Origin: Tigriopus japonicus
Taxonomy: Eukaryota > Arthropoda > Copepoda > Harpacticoida > Harpacticidae
Assembly (NCBI GenBank): GCA_010645155.1
Contig: JAAGOF010000300.1
Location: 247,246 to 311,245, forward strand
DNA length: 64,000 nt
Direction: 5' to 3'
This document shows, piece by piece, positions 31,350-44,256 of the stretch. The position numbers were made by a program, and so were the translations under genes. The notes under the pieces were generated by a model, which was given only the letters and a program-made list of their open reading frames with translations, searched no databases and was not told where the DNA came from. Numbering within the stretch: the first letter of the stretch is position 1; each line of letters opens with the position of its first letter.

Positions 31350-34300
31350 ATCAAGCCCAATCGACAATCGACCGACTGATCATTCATTCATGGATAGCTT
31401 CTTTTCTCTCGATCTTGTTTTCTTAGGTGTCAATCTAGCTTCGGCATTGAATACAATCCGTATTTGTTTTACCCCGAAATACTATGTATGCCTCCTTCTT
31501 TGCATCTGTACTGTACGAGGCCACATCAACCTATGCAGAGTTAACATCTAGAAGTTCTCAGAAGGACATGGACTCCTGACTTATTTTTTCCTTGTTCTTG
31601 ATCTCTGGCGCGGTGTGTGGTTTGTAAACTTTTTTGATAGTGTCATCCACAAGGAGGGAAATATATCTCCGAAAAAGTTTTCGCGTTCATCTCAAGACAA
31701 ATAGCACCGTGGTTACTTTTATTCGACCAAGCCCAAACCTTGGACTTGCTTGAGAAAGATTACTGATGTGAATGAGTACATACGTACGTATCCTCAGATG
31801 TTTGTTCAACTGCCGTATTACGCATATTCGGTTGCTGTTGCCATTTGGGGAAAACCACAAATATGCGTAGCATTTCAAATGTGGCAAAAGTTCTAGACTT
31901 AGACTGCTTACTTCATAAAGTGAACAAATGTACGAAAAAAATCGAGATTGCAATTAGTCTTACGATAATGCAAACAATTATCGACACCGAAGATGTATTT
32001 AAATGATTTGTGAATAAGGATTTCAGAATCAAATGAATAATCGATCAGTCCTCAACTTTAATGCCAACTAATGTCCAATATTGTGATTCACTTAACCTTT
32101 TTAAACAGATTTCCTTTATTTTCTCAGCAAACACTTTTTATGTTTTTGTTGGGGTAAAGGAAGAATAAATACGACGAAAACTTGGATGAATAGACCGGTA
32201 AAGCTTGAATACCTTTTATTGGGATCCGTTAGCGCTTCTGAATAGTTTGACCTCGACGTCGTTCCAATTTACCCTTTGTCAAAAGCATCTTGATGGACAA
32301 AGACCATTAATTCACGTTAAGGGACATAAAAAGACGATTACAATGACTCGTGCGAGTAAAGAGGAGATCATTGTATTTACCCCCATAGTACAAAACCTCA
32401 AGAACTGGTCTCACTCTCTGACCCAATTCATGTGCGTGGCGATCATTGGATGAGTTGAGGTCGCTCGATTTCACGCTGACGGTTTCACCCAAGTCAAACG
32501 TTTAAAGACTCAATAGTAGAGCTCTCTACCTGGTCTCGTCTGCCTTATCCAATATGCATGTAGACACTTTGATTTGCCTTCTCCTTCTATCTCTTCGCTC
32601 GTATCCAATGAGCTGATTCCAACTGTTCCCTCGCTTCAACCTTCGAGTTGGTTCCAGTGGTTGTTTTGTCCCTACACGATCTCTGCACTTACCGGTACTT
32701 CTCATGAAAAGCCAGCCAACCAAACTGCCGACCCACCCACCAACGAAACCAAGAGCCAACCAACACTCAGTAGTCTGCCCCAAGAGGTGGCAAAGCCATA
32801 ACAACTTTCCTTGAGAGCAAAATGAAGTCCAACCAAAGAATCCCATGCTGGCCATCGTTTCGATTGCCTCTTTGCCTCGTCAGCCGCCAACTACACACGA
32901 CCTCTTTTCTATCATAATTGTCGGCCAGGAAAACCCGCTACTAGTTAGTTCCCTTCTGGCAGTTGGGATACCAATGACAGGACCAGGGAAGGTGTGGGTT
33001 CACACCATGACGGTTCTCAACCATTGCATTTTTGTCATAGTCTAACATCTTCGTGACAATCTAAATTGCAGCCTGACATTTCAGGGACATGGTGGCCTGA
33101 ATTTAATACTTTTGATTTATTACGACTTTCCACTTCAAGCACTACTCTCCAAAAGTTACTCTTTCAAGAAAAGTAGACGGATTGTTCCAAGCTCCAACCT
33201 TTTTGGCCTTGTCCTTATATTCCTCTCTTTCTCACTCCCTTTTCGAGGCTGGAGCCGATTCACTAGGAAGGGCCCTCATACATGGAAAAGAAGAAGAAGA
33301 AGAAGAACTAAGAAGCGAACGAGGCCGTGAGGCCGTTCGTGGGACCAACGACTTCAGCCAAACAGAGAAGGAGGACGCCAACTAACTCGCATGGGAGACG
33401 AGATCGTCGTGGCGGAGGGGGACCAAGAAACTCCGTGAGCTTTCCTCTTTCTTCCCAAAGAAGAGTGGAAACGCGAGAGAGAGAAAGAGGGAACGAAAGG
33501 AGAGAAGGAACAGGCGGAGGAGGAATTCAGCGTTTTCTCTTTCTCCTGATTGTGTGGCTCACAAAAGTTGGAGGCCGTGTCCGAGTGACATTCGCTGGGT
33601 TTCTTCGAGCAGCAAAGTGTTTAATTCGGAACACAACATCCGTGAATTCTAACTTTTGAATTGTACCTGAGTCGAATCTGAATGATGAGATTGTGATCTC
33701 AAAGACATTTGATTCTCCTGGTCTTCAGCAAAAGGAGCCAAGAAGCATTTTCAACTCCAACAACCTTCTTCGACCCACCTTTCTTCACCATGGTTTGGCA
33801 TTGATCTATGCTCTCTTTTATTTTCTTTGATTGCCAAAAATGAGATTCGTGTTGGGCTGCTTCTTCTCAAGGGAGCAGAAAGAACAATGAGCTAGATGTC
33901 GAAGACCCAAGTGATGGAGAAACAATTGGCCTTCAGCTAGTTCCATTCTTGCTACGTATCAACCACGCTATGGCTCTTCGTCGAGCAGGAGGAAAACTCC
34001 TTGTGTTTTGTGCAAACCACCAGCCAACCTCCACTACATAGTAGAGCTCCGTTCGTTCAAGCCTCCAACTGATGAACTACTTTTTCAACCTTCTATTGAC
34101 AGACCTTAGTCTTGCTTGATGGTGCTAGTAGTGCCAGTGGTAGTGGTGGTGGTGGTGGTTGAGGTGGTGTTTGAAGAGGAGTCTTCAACAGTGCTACTAC
34201 CAAAGGGCTCTATGTCCGGTCACATCATTCAGTCCTATCAAATAAATTGCACAAGATACTCGCCGAGAATTGCAATGAACCAACCGTGGTCTTAAACGAA

Positions 34301-34372
34301 ACCGATCCTTCGCGAGACTGTGAATATACGCGAAATTTGACACTGAAAGAAGGAGAGCATTCAAAGTGAAAA
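31350..34372. other. Intergenic region between zinc-finger paralog B and the Sidestep-type gene
   Basis: It contains the 3' flank of paralog B and the 5' region of the receptor gene. Polypurine stretches occur near 33285-33310 and 33470-33510. A GGT-rich trinucleotide run lies near 34130-34170. None of the open frames shows a recognisable domain. Confidence 0.5.
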
Positions 34373-37300
34373 ATGGCACTTGTGGGGGTGATATTATTAC
34401 TTTCGACCCTAACTTATCCCAGTTATGGAACCGATGAGCTTCTCTCGTCCTCTGACGATCCCAATTTGCCAATCACTGCCGCATCTTCAACAGGTAAGAG
34501 ATCTATCTGCCAGACATCAAACGTGGAACAATCTGACTCGGTTCATTTCTGACGTTTTTGAAGCTTGAGTTCTTTCCTTTGTTCTTTTGATCATTTGCCC
34601 GTTCAATTAAGTCTGTTTTTGTCCCCAAATTGAAAATTAGAGAAAAAGCTCCTAATGCGCGAGCTTCCAATGATTGAAATGGATTTCTGATACTAAGCAC
34701 TAAGGCATGTAATCCTTGTGCAACCAATGGGGACAGGCAGGTCCAGTTTTGTTCCACGTCGCAGTTCACAGAGCCCATTATTTGTACTCTATCCGATCTA
34801 TTTCGAAAGACCTTCATGTCATGATTGCACTTACAACTTGGACCAACCAAAGAAATCTCGATGGCAAAAGGGCTTGGCCCCAAGAAGATGGGAAATGGCC
34901 GGATCCAACGTCATCTTTTCGGGGCCCAGGAGCTTTCGAGAGCTTGCAAAAATCCTATGGCTCTCTTCAAGCCCCGAAACAGGAGACAGTTTTTTAAAGA
35001 CTCAGTTTCTTTTTGTCCCATGTTTCAAGAACACACCACACACACACTGCACTGCAAGACGGAATGGTTAAGTTGAGACTCAAAACTGCCGTTATACTAT
35101 GGTATGCCATGGTACGCGTCCCTTGGGAGTCTGTAAGCCTCTCGTAGAACCGCCATATACTACTATATAGAAAAACAACCAAGACATGCAAGGAAGTAAG
35201 CAAGCAAACAAACAAACAAATACAGCTTGCTATGTCACAAAGGCTCCTGTTCTTGACACATATGCTCTTTAGTTCGTACGTTTGTGGTTCCTCACTAGTC
35301 AGTCACACTCAAAAGTCAAAGGAGAAAACCACAAATTTTGGGTACCTGTTTGTGTCTCAAAAGTAAAAAAAGCGAGAAGGATAGATGAATGGGAGATTGA
35401 GAATAAATGGAATGGGGCCAAAGAGGTGTTGTCCTTGCTTGCTTGCGTCCGTCGATCGATTTTGTTCTGGCAGTCACGGTTCTTTCAAACAATGAATAGC
35501 CACGTTTGAGAATACATCCAAAAAACTTCTTTAGATACAGCATGGGCTTTTTTGTGGGTGAGAGCCATTTACATGAGGAAGTTGATGATGGCTGATGGGA
35601 AGGAACTTGGTGAGAACGAGGGATCAGTCCCACCCATACTCACACGTCAAGAGGATAACTTCAAATTGAGAGTGGCAGACGAAAATGAAACACAGGCAGC
35701 AAGCATTGCATACGAAGACTGAGGGCATTTCCATCCCTTTGTAGTTTGGCTTGCAAGCAGGTTTTCCGTGGATGAATGGGTGGATATCCATCTCGTTCTT
35801 GGAGGCTGGTGTAACGGCCATCGGTTCGATCCTGGTGAAGCTCATTTCATCCTTGGCCAAAACGAGAAACTAGTCACAAACTCCTCGTGAAAGGTCTCAA
35901 GAGAGTGTTGGATCTCGTCAAGACCGGTAGATATCGAAGAGTAAAAGGCAAAAGGAAAGAAAGCAACTCCAAAGCTGGGCCCATAGTAATATCCATTCGA
36001 ACCACGATTCCTTCAGGTTGTAAAATACATTACCAAGAGAAGAAAAAAGAAACCAGTCGCAGTTTGGCCCTTCGACATAAGGTGTTTATCGAGAGCAGAG
36101 TAATTTAGTTAGAGAGCCCAGCCACATTTCTATTCACCCTTTTCCCAACCGAAACGACCGACAGAACATAAAAATAACAGCTAATGTAAATGAACGGAAT
36201 GCATATTGGACGGGGATGTGACTTTTTCCTTTCCTTTTCCGTGAAGTCTTTGGGACTTGAACGGAACTAAAAAACACCTTTCCAATCCATCTCATTACTA
36301 CGATTCTAGTGACAAACATGACTCAAATCGTGGTATTGGCCAATCGAACCGTGAATCTACCTTGTGATATCAGCCTGCCAAACAATCATGAACAAGTCAC
36401 TCTCATCTTGTGGTATCGAGAGGATATTGGCGTTCCAATATTCAGGTAACCCTCGGCTTATGAATGTTTCATTCAAATCTTCAATTTATCGATCTGCTTT
36501 TTTCCAGTCTGGAAGTCGGACCTTCCGGGGGATTGGCTTCAGCGGATGTTTGGTCAGACGACGAATGGCTTGGGACCCGAGCCACGTTTCGCCCCGAGGC
36601 TTTTCCCGCTCGCTTAATGGTTCATGATGTCATGAAGTCTGACGCAGGCCAATATCGATGCAGAGTCGATTTTACCGAAGCTCCAACCAGGAATACCCTC
36701 ATAAACCTGACTGTTATAGGTATGCGTTGTTTGGATGGAGGGCAAAGTGCAATAACATCCTCATTCATGAGCCAAACCGCTTACATTTTGTCCGTTGGTT
36801 GTTTTAGTCCCACCATCTCCTGTGGTCATTTTTGACGAAACCGGCTCTCCCAGGACAACATATGTTGGTCCCTACCGAGAGGGTTCTTCCATGACCTTGA
36901 TTTGCGATGCATTTAACGGTAAGTCGTCGGCGGAACAGGTGTCGTTGGCTCAGAACGAGAAAGCGAGCACCAGAAGGAGAGTTCGCCGTGATTAATCCCT
37001 ATCTTGGTAATCCATGGTCTCAGGTGTTCCCATTCCAAGTGTGAAATGGTGGCACAATGGCAATTTGGTGGACGACACCTACCAAGTGCTAGCCAACGGA
37101 ACCGTGAGAAACGAGATTACCTTTCCTCATTTGGATCGGACTTTCTTGCACAACGAGATCTCTTGCGAGGTGGAAAACACAAATCTGACCCGCCCCATCC
37201 GAAATACCGTGACGGTGGATATGAACTTTGCGCCCATGAGCATCTCGATCGATAACAAGGAGGAGATTTTTGTGGCCGGAAGGCCCTCAGAGATCATTTG

Positions 37301-39810
37301 TCGCTCTTCGGGATCGAGGCCTCCTGCTCACATAACGTGGTTTCTCAATGAGAAAAGGCTCACGGATGCAACTCATTCGGTATGAGAAAATTTAAATAAT
37401 TCGCGAGACTCGATCCACCTCAATCCTCCGTCTTTTCTGCTGATAGGATTCCAGTGATGGGAACACGAGTGTCAGCATTTTGTCGTTTCTACCACGCTTA
37501 GAAGACATTGGAAAGATCCTCATGTGTAAGGCCACGAATGCCTTAATCGAACAGAGCACCTTGTCAGATCACATGGAGCTGGAAATTGATTGTAAGAGCG
37601 CAAACAGAGCAGAACTTGATCCACTAGAGCCCTAGCCAAGTGACTGACAACAAAAAAAAAGACAAATCCGTAACTTTTGTTCTTCGTGCTCCATTTTGCA
37701 GATGCCCCCCGTGTGGAACTGGCCTTGGGTGCGTCAATTTCTTACGATAACATCTACGAAGGAGGCGATGTATACTTTGACTGCAGAATCGACGCTCAAC
37801 CTCCCCCTACCAAAGTCATGTGGCAATTCAATGTGAGTTGAACGGTTGTTGAAGTGGAGAGCAGTCATTGAATAAATTAGCCGGATGTATATTTCAGAAT
37901 GAGCCTTTGACGCAAAACCCATCGGGAGGCATCATTTTGACCAACCAAAGTCTGGTTCTGCAGAGCATCGAGCGCTCTAGAACGGGATCCTACACTTGTC
38001 AAGCAGCCAATTCCATTGGCAAAGGGAGCTCTCAAGAGATCTTCTTGGATGTGAAATGTACGTACTACACATAATACACTTTATCTGACAGCGGCGATCG
38101 ATCTTTGGCCTTGACCTTTTCTTTTCTTTTCCCTTTTGTCCAGACGTTCCCGTTTGTGCCCATTCTGAACCCATTGTGTATGGAGTTGGCAAAGGAGAAA
38201 TGGTCGACGTGTTTTGTGACATCGTGGCCAACCCAACGAGCTACAACTTCCAGTGGTCGTTCAATAATTCGGCAGACTACATTAGGGTCCCACCTTCGAG
38301 AGTACTTAAAGTGAATGGCACAAGAAGTAAATTGACGTATACGCCGCTCAATAACAAAGATTACGGAACGTTAATGTGCTCGGCAACTAATGAAGTTGGG
38401 CATCAAAGAAACCCATGTATTTTCCACATCATTCTTGCGGGTGAGTAGTACCACTATGCTCATGGCCGATGTCATTATTGGAAGGGATGTTTACTTCCGG
38501 TTTTCTGCCTATAGTTGCTCCCGATCCAGTGTCTAATTGTACCATTATCAACAAATCGTCAGAGACCTTTCATCTCCAATGCATCCCGGGCTTCGATGGA
38601 GGCATGGAACAAGAATTCGTTGTTAGTGTTGCGGAGCGAAAAAGTGGGAAAGTCGTGTACAACCAGACCACGAAAAAACTGGATCTCTTCATTCAGCATT
38701 TATCGGAAGGAACCTTCTACCTGACAACCGTCACTCCCACCAACAAGAAAGGTGTTGGAAAACCAACGCACGTAATCGTGGAAACACTGCAACATCCTGC
38801 AGTGGAACTTACTCTTTCTGAAGGAGCCGATGACTCGGGAGTGATTAAAACGGGGCGAGAGGCCCAAACTGAAAAAGATGAATGGGCGGTGCTCACAGGA
38901 GCCCTGGTTGGGACTTTGGGCTGCGTCACCATATTGGTGGTCGCTAGTTTGGTGATTCGGTTTTGTGTCTGCCCCGTTAATCGACACAACAATTCGGCCT
39001 TTGTCAAGTCGGACCTTTCGCCCAATGATAGTTTTGGCGGGGGTCCGCCAGTTTTTGACCACGATGATGACATTCCCTCGTTCGACTTGGGATTTGTCGG
39101 TGGTGACTCAATGGTTGTAGAGACTCAGGGCAACGAAATGCCCCTCACCCGAAAAGGCATTCTCAAGCACACATTTCACGAGGAGACTGGTTGGGATCGG
39201 AACTTGGAACATATGGTGAACGCCATCGATATGATTCCTCCTCCTCCATTCAACGGTCAGTCCAAACGTTTGAGCCAGAAGGAAAACCACGAATATTACG
39301 ACAATGTTACCTTTGAACTTTTTAGACGATTTTAATCCCCCAACGGTGTCAGAATCGACCGAAGCCAAGACCTATCAGCAGGGCGGCAAAGGTGGATCTG
39401 GAACCACTCTACGATCGTCTCAGGTCATTGGGACAAGCAGCACCTTGCCGGTAAGATCTAGTTAAGTGAATTCCTGTTTCATTTTGTTGATGTTGTCCAT
39501 ATTTTAGCGGAGGCTCTCAAGAGAAGGCCTGCTCTGCGACATTCACCCTGGGCCTCAGTCTTCCATTGGTTCTCAATATGGTTTCCCCAATGGAGAGGGT
39601 AGCACGGACCCTCTCCTTCAAATCCCTCAGGAACTTTCAGCCGTTCTCACCCTGAAACGTGGGATGCACGTGCATGACTCCAACGGACGAAATGGAAGAG
39701 ACGGCAACAAGATTGGCAGCCTACCTAGGGGCATGAAATCGTCGCAAGAGATTACCCTGGAACCAAAACGCACCCCATTGCTCAAGAGGAAGCGAGAAAG
39801 CATCGTGTGA
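34373..39810 (+). CDS. side: Sidestep-family immunoglobulin receptor
   Basis: Sidestep proteins are neuronal guidance cell-surface proteins that partner with Beat proteins in insects. Twelve exons (34373-34493, 36310-36445, 36508-36719, 36808-36918, 37024-37379, 37447-37591, 37702-37832, 37898-38057, 38144-38440, 38515-39255, 39326-39450, 39508-39810) join in frame to 945 aa. Visible parts: a signal peptide (residues 1-20); a V-type Ig (LWYRED, DAGQYRCRVDF); four further Ig domains with paired Cys and Trp (for example VKWWHNG, GSYTCQAANS, YGTLMCSATN); one FN3-like domain (about 557-650); a membrane helix (about 681-705); and a cytoplasmic tail of about 240 residues. This 5 Ig + FN3 + TM layout and the WSDDEWLGTRATF segment are typical of the family. 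Intron 1 is 1.8 kb, the rest short. Retaining the 70-nt intron 10 would give a different tail. Which member of the family it is cannot be settled. Confidence 0.9.
34494..36309 (+). other. Intron 1 of the Sidestep-type gene
   Basis: A 1.8-kb intron after the signal-peptide exon. No nested gene is supported; the short frames lack recognisable domains. Long first introns often hold enhancers, but nothing here shows that directly. Confidence 0.6.
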
Positions 39811-40036
39811 ACGTTTTAAGCGATATTCATTCTTTCAATATATTTCCTGGCCCTATCAAAAACTCTCCTTGACTTATCTTGTTTCTCTGATAGCACTATC
39901 ATCTTTATCTCTGGACGCCGTTTAGCATCATTCAGAACCCTCAGTTTTCTTCTTTGTCAACGAAGAGCCGGTTTGAGCATCACGCATGGCCCATGACCAG
40001 GGTGGGCATTTGATTTTTGGACATTTTGTCCACCCC

Positions 40037-40118
40037 TGTCCAAAAGGTGTCCAAAAGTGTCCAAAAATAAAGGTGTCCAAAAATAAGGGTGTCCAAAAGT
40101 GTCCAAAAGTGTCCAAAA
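40037..40118 (+). repeat. Left subterminal array of the hAT element
   Basis: Seven copies of TGTCCAAAA in direct orientation, spaced 10-16 bp. These are candidate transposase-binding sites by analogy with subterminal motifs of other hAT elements. Confidence 0.8.
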
Positions 40119-40610
40119 ATACTAAACGTATGCTTTTTGCCAATTTAAGTTGTATCCAAACCAACACTATTAACAAGTATAGTTGCAGAATCAATGTAAA
40201 TCATTTAATATAGTAATTCTTACTCCGGTCACTATGATATCAAAAAAGCGACACGATCGAACTTTCGAATTTCCCTCCTATTTCTTCCGCACTTCTGGTT
40301 TGAAGCATGGCTGCATACCTGTTTTGACGCAAGCTCTTTCCACAAGAGTGGCGTTGTTCATGAAACTTTAAAAAAAATATCCAGAGTTTGCATGAGAATG
40401 AATAAATGATTTCTTTTAGCTTCAGTTTCAATTATGCTACAAAGGATAAATAACTCACTGCACGAGTTAGATGATAACTTTGTGATTATAATATTTCGTG
40501 CACAGTTGATATTTTATACCTGCATACAAAGCGTCACACTTATCCATCTTGAATTCATTTAATTTGACTGTGAGCCTCTCCGAGAGCAGAAAAAGACTAT
40601 CGAAACAAAA

Positions 40611-42806
40611 ATGTCTTCATCTCGACCTAAAGGACGACCTCAAGATCCCATCAAAACTCATTTTGAACCGGTTAGAGAAGGCCAGTTGTGCAATTGGTGC
40701 CGTGAAATTGTCAGCAACAAATCCTGTCGTCTACGTAAACATTTGAATAAGTGCCGACGATTTCTACAGAAGGACGCCTCACCTAGAGTTCTAGCCTCAC
40801 CTACCTCTGATGATGAATCATTGACTCCATCTCCAATCACAAAAACCAACCATGAACCAATGGAAGAGGAACAAGTGGATGGTAACACCTTGATGAATCA
40901 TTGCCCGTAGTTTCCGGCGTTGCATCATCAAGTTATGTTTTTGAACTGGAAGATGATTGCATTAACAACCTCGAAGTTCCAAAACAGATTGAACATACAA
41001 CATCAGAAATCATCATGACTGAGCTCAATGGTGTTGGCATCCAAAACAATGGATTAATTCAGGGCTCCTCTACTGATGAGGATATCACATTGGAACAAGA
41101 GAACAAAATCGAACAAGCCCATCAAGCGTCACTAATTCCTCAAAAGAAATTAACCATGCCTCTTTTGCCCCGAAATGAAAATGAAACTGAAAAAAGCTAT
41201 GAACCCAAAAAGAAAAAGTCTCGTGGCAAGACACAATGTTCCACTTTAAACAGCTTTGACAAATTTGTAGTATCTACCTCCAAGAATCAGTTACTCTCGC
41301 TTCAAGAAAAATGGAGCATATTTTTCTACAAGAACAGGATTCCTTTCCATGCTGCTGATGATCCTTCGTTTCATGATGCTATTGAACTAACACGCCCTGG
41401 AATTGGACAAAAGCTCTTCAATAGAAAAAGTCTTGCTGGAGCTCTTTTGGAAAAAGAAAGTGCCCGAGTTGATCAAATTATGTGCACTGAGTTGAAGGAT
41501 TGTTTGGTCGTTGTGGCCCAAGATGGTTGGTCCAACGTTAACAGGTAATGTTTGATGACTATGATATTAACGCATGTTATTCAAATCCAGGTGATTTGAA
41601 CTTGAGTATGATATTAAACATTTTTTCTTGCATGTATCTTATTTCAGAGAGCCCATCCTTGCCTCTTCGTTAACTTGTGTTGAATTGGGAAAGACATACC
41701 CATTGGATTTTCATGAATGTGGACCTGAAAAGAAGACTGCCGATTTTTGCTTTACTGTGGCAAAGGAAGCAATTTTGAAGGCCGAGAAGACGTATCAGTG
41801 CAAAGTGATCGGCTTTGTTAGTGATAATGAGGCAAAGATGGTGGCAGTGAGACGCCTTCTTCAAATATGGCGCCCAAGTCTCATTGTTTATGGATGTAGT
41901 GCCCATTACATGAATTTAGTTGAAGCCAAAGCCACCCCCAAGTCCATTATGTCCAAGATAATTGCCGTCAACCGATATTTTCGAGACCATCAAAGGCCAG
42001 CCGGAGTACTAAAAGAAAATGGCGGTGTTTCACCCCAACTTCCCAATGAGACCCGATGGACAAGCCAAAGAGCGGCTTTCCAAAGCTTTGTCATTAATCA
42101 CCCATTGATGGTGCAAATAAGAGATAGTTACGAGAGCGAAATCAAAGACGAAATTCGAATAATTTTGGATGATAGACAGGTGTTGGTGGAAGCAAAACGA
42201 ATGCTTAAACAACTAGAGAGTGTGTCTCAAGCATTAAACCTATTACAAAGTGATTCTACCGATTTGAGTGTGTGTACTCAATCCTGGCTTTCTGTAATGA
42301 ATGAGGAATCCATCAACGCCGAGGTTAAAGATGATCTACTGCGACGAAGTGATCAAGCGCTCACCGTTTACCACAAAATTGGGTATTTTTTGGATAATAG
42401 GCTCCTGAGGAACTTTGATAACCAGACTAACCGTCCAGAATTGTCCCAAATAGACGAAGAAGAAATTCGCAGCTTTTTTGCTGAAAAAAGTGAAAGCTTT
42501 TCAATGATTCTGGCAGCGTACGAGACCAAAGATGTGAGTGTCTTCCCCAGCATTACTTTCAACCCTTCGATGGGTAAATTACAACCAGTAAAATATTGGA
42601 AATACATTGGTAAGATTTCCAGAGAAAATGCTGTGAAGGACTTCTGTCAATTCATGGAACACATCTTTGCCTGTCCTTCATCCAGTGCTGGTATTGAGCG
42701 CATATTTAGCATTGCCGGCGGAATCCACACAAAGGAGCGAAATCGTCTTGGAAGCAAGACAGTTGACAAGCTTATCAAGGTATACCGTTATCACAATGCA
42801 AACTGA
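40611..42806 (+). CDS. hAT transposase with BED zinc finger
   Basis: The transposase would cut and move the surrounding element. The ATG at 40611 opens a BED finger (CNWCREIV, then RKHLNKC). A frame change occurs near 40882: reading continues in frame if the 29 nt 40882-40910 (which begin GT and end AG) are skipped; otherwise it is a frameshift. A normal 103-bp intron (41545-41647) follows. With both removed, the protein is 687 aa. RNase-H-like core motifs are present: QDGWS (first Asp, about 41520), SDNEAKM (second Asp), and YGCSAH (C-x2-H). The C-terminal dimerisation motif is ACPSSSAGIERIFSIAGG. A 29-nt intron is shorter than animal introns normally are, so a recent frameshift is at least as likely. 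Otherwise the gene looks young, with no other stop codons. Confidence 0.85.
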
Positions 42807-43116
42807 TGTGTAACAAGAATTCAAAGAAGATTTATTGTATGATTCCAAAAGAGATGCCTTGTTATCTGCTTCGTATTCTATAAAAAGAAATAAAATGTTT
42901 TTAGAAGAAGTATTGTCATTATAATTGCCATCACTTGTTGCATTTGAAAGAAGTCAATCAATTTAGAAGTTATGGTAAAGTTAAGGTAATGTATAACGTT
43001 AACTATGTGTAAGTAATGTTTGTTAAAAAGGTTAATTAAATTGAAACTTCAGAACTAATTCAATTCAAAATGTAATACTAACAAATTGATACAAGGTTAA
43101 AGCAATTTTCATTCAC

Positions 43117-43236
43117 TTTTGGACACTTTTGGACACTTTTGGACACTTTTGGACACTTTTGGACACTTTTGGACACTTTTGGACACTTTTGGACACTTGT
43201 GGACACTTGTGGACACTTTTGGACACTATGGTGTCC
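43117..43236 (-). repeat. Right subterminal array of the hAT element, exact 10-bp period
   Basis: Eleven copies of GGACACTTTT (one-base variants at three) in strict 10-bp register from about 43121 to 43230. It is the inverse of the left-end motif. It causes spurious repetitive frames on both strands. Confidence 0.9.
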
Positions 43237-43303
43237 AAAATGCTCTCGATGTCGAAAAATGCCCACCCTGGCGAACCAAGAAGAGTAAACAAGCTCTACA
43301 CGG

Positions 43304-44256
43304 NNNNNNNNNNNNNNNNNNNNNNNNNNNNNNNNNNNNNNNNNNNNNNNNNNNNNNNNNNNNNNNNNNNNNNNNNNNNNNNNNNNNNNNNNNNNNNNNN
43401 NNNNNNNNNNNNNNNNNNNNNNNNNNNNNNNNNNNNNNNNNNNNNNNNNNNNNNNNNNNNNNNNNNNNNNNNNNNNNNNNNNNNNNNNNNNNNNNNNNNN
43501 NNNNNNNNNNNNNNNNNNNNNNNNNNNNNNNNNNNNNNNNNNNNNNNNNNNNNNNNNNNNNNNNNNNNNNNNNNNNNNNNNNNNNNNNNNNNNNNNNNNN
43601 NNNNNNNNNNNNNNNNNNNNNNNNNNNNNNNNNNNNNNNNNNNNNNNNNNNNNNNNNNNNNNNNNNNNNNNNNNNNNNNNNNNNNNNNNNNNNNNNNNNN
43701 NNNNNNNNNNNNNNNNNNNNNNNNNNNNNNNNNNNNNNNNNNNNNNNNNNNNNNNNNNNNNNNNNNNNNNNNNNNNNNNNNNNNNNNNNNNNNNNNNNNN
43801 NNNNNNNNNNNNNNNNNNNNNNNNNNNNNNNNNNNNNNNNNNNNNNNNNNNNNNNNNNNNNNNNNNNNNNNNNNNNNNNNNNNNNNNNNNNNNNNNNNNN
43901 NNNNNNNNNNNNNNNNNNNNNNNNNNNNNNNNNNNNNNNNNNNNNNNNNNNNNNNNNNNNNNNNNNNNNNNNNNNNNNNNNNNNNNNNNNNNNNNNNNNN
44001 NNNNNNNNNNNNNNNNNNNNNNNNNNNNNNNNNNNNNNNNNNNNNNNNNNNNNNNNNNNNNNNNNNNNNNNNNNNNNNNNNNNNNNNNNNNNNNNNNNNN
44101 NNNNNNNNNNNNNNNNNNNNNNNNNNNNNNNNNNNNNNNNNNNNNNNNNNNNNNNNNNNNNNNNNNNNNNNNNNNNNNNNNNNNNNNNNNNNNNNNNNNN
44201 NNNNNNNNNNNNNNNNNNNNNNNNNNNNNNNNNNNNNNNNNNNNNNNNNNNNNNNN
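43304..44256. other. Assembly gap (953 N)
   Basis: Unknown sequence; nothing can be read. Its position right after the repetitive end of the hAT element suggests a repeat-caused assembly break. Confidence 0.99.

Larger units (their letters stand above)
39998..43270 (+). mobile_element. hAT DNA transposon, about 3.3 kb
   Basis: Terminal inverted repeats CAGGGTGGGCATTT (left, 39998; complement at the right, ending 43270) enclose a BED-finger/hAT transposase. Arrays of the motif TGTCCAAAA lie just inside both ends in opposite orientations. The flanking 8-mers (cccatgac and gcgaacca) do not match, so no target duplication is seen. A 953-base gap begins 34 bp beyond the right end. Confidence 0.85.

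Noticed and set aside
43117..43236. CRISPR-like array
   Set aside because: The unit is a 10-bp tandem without spacers, inside a eukaryotic transposon end.
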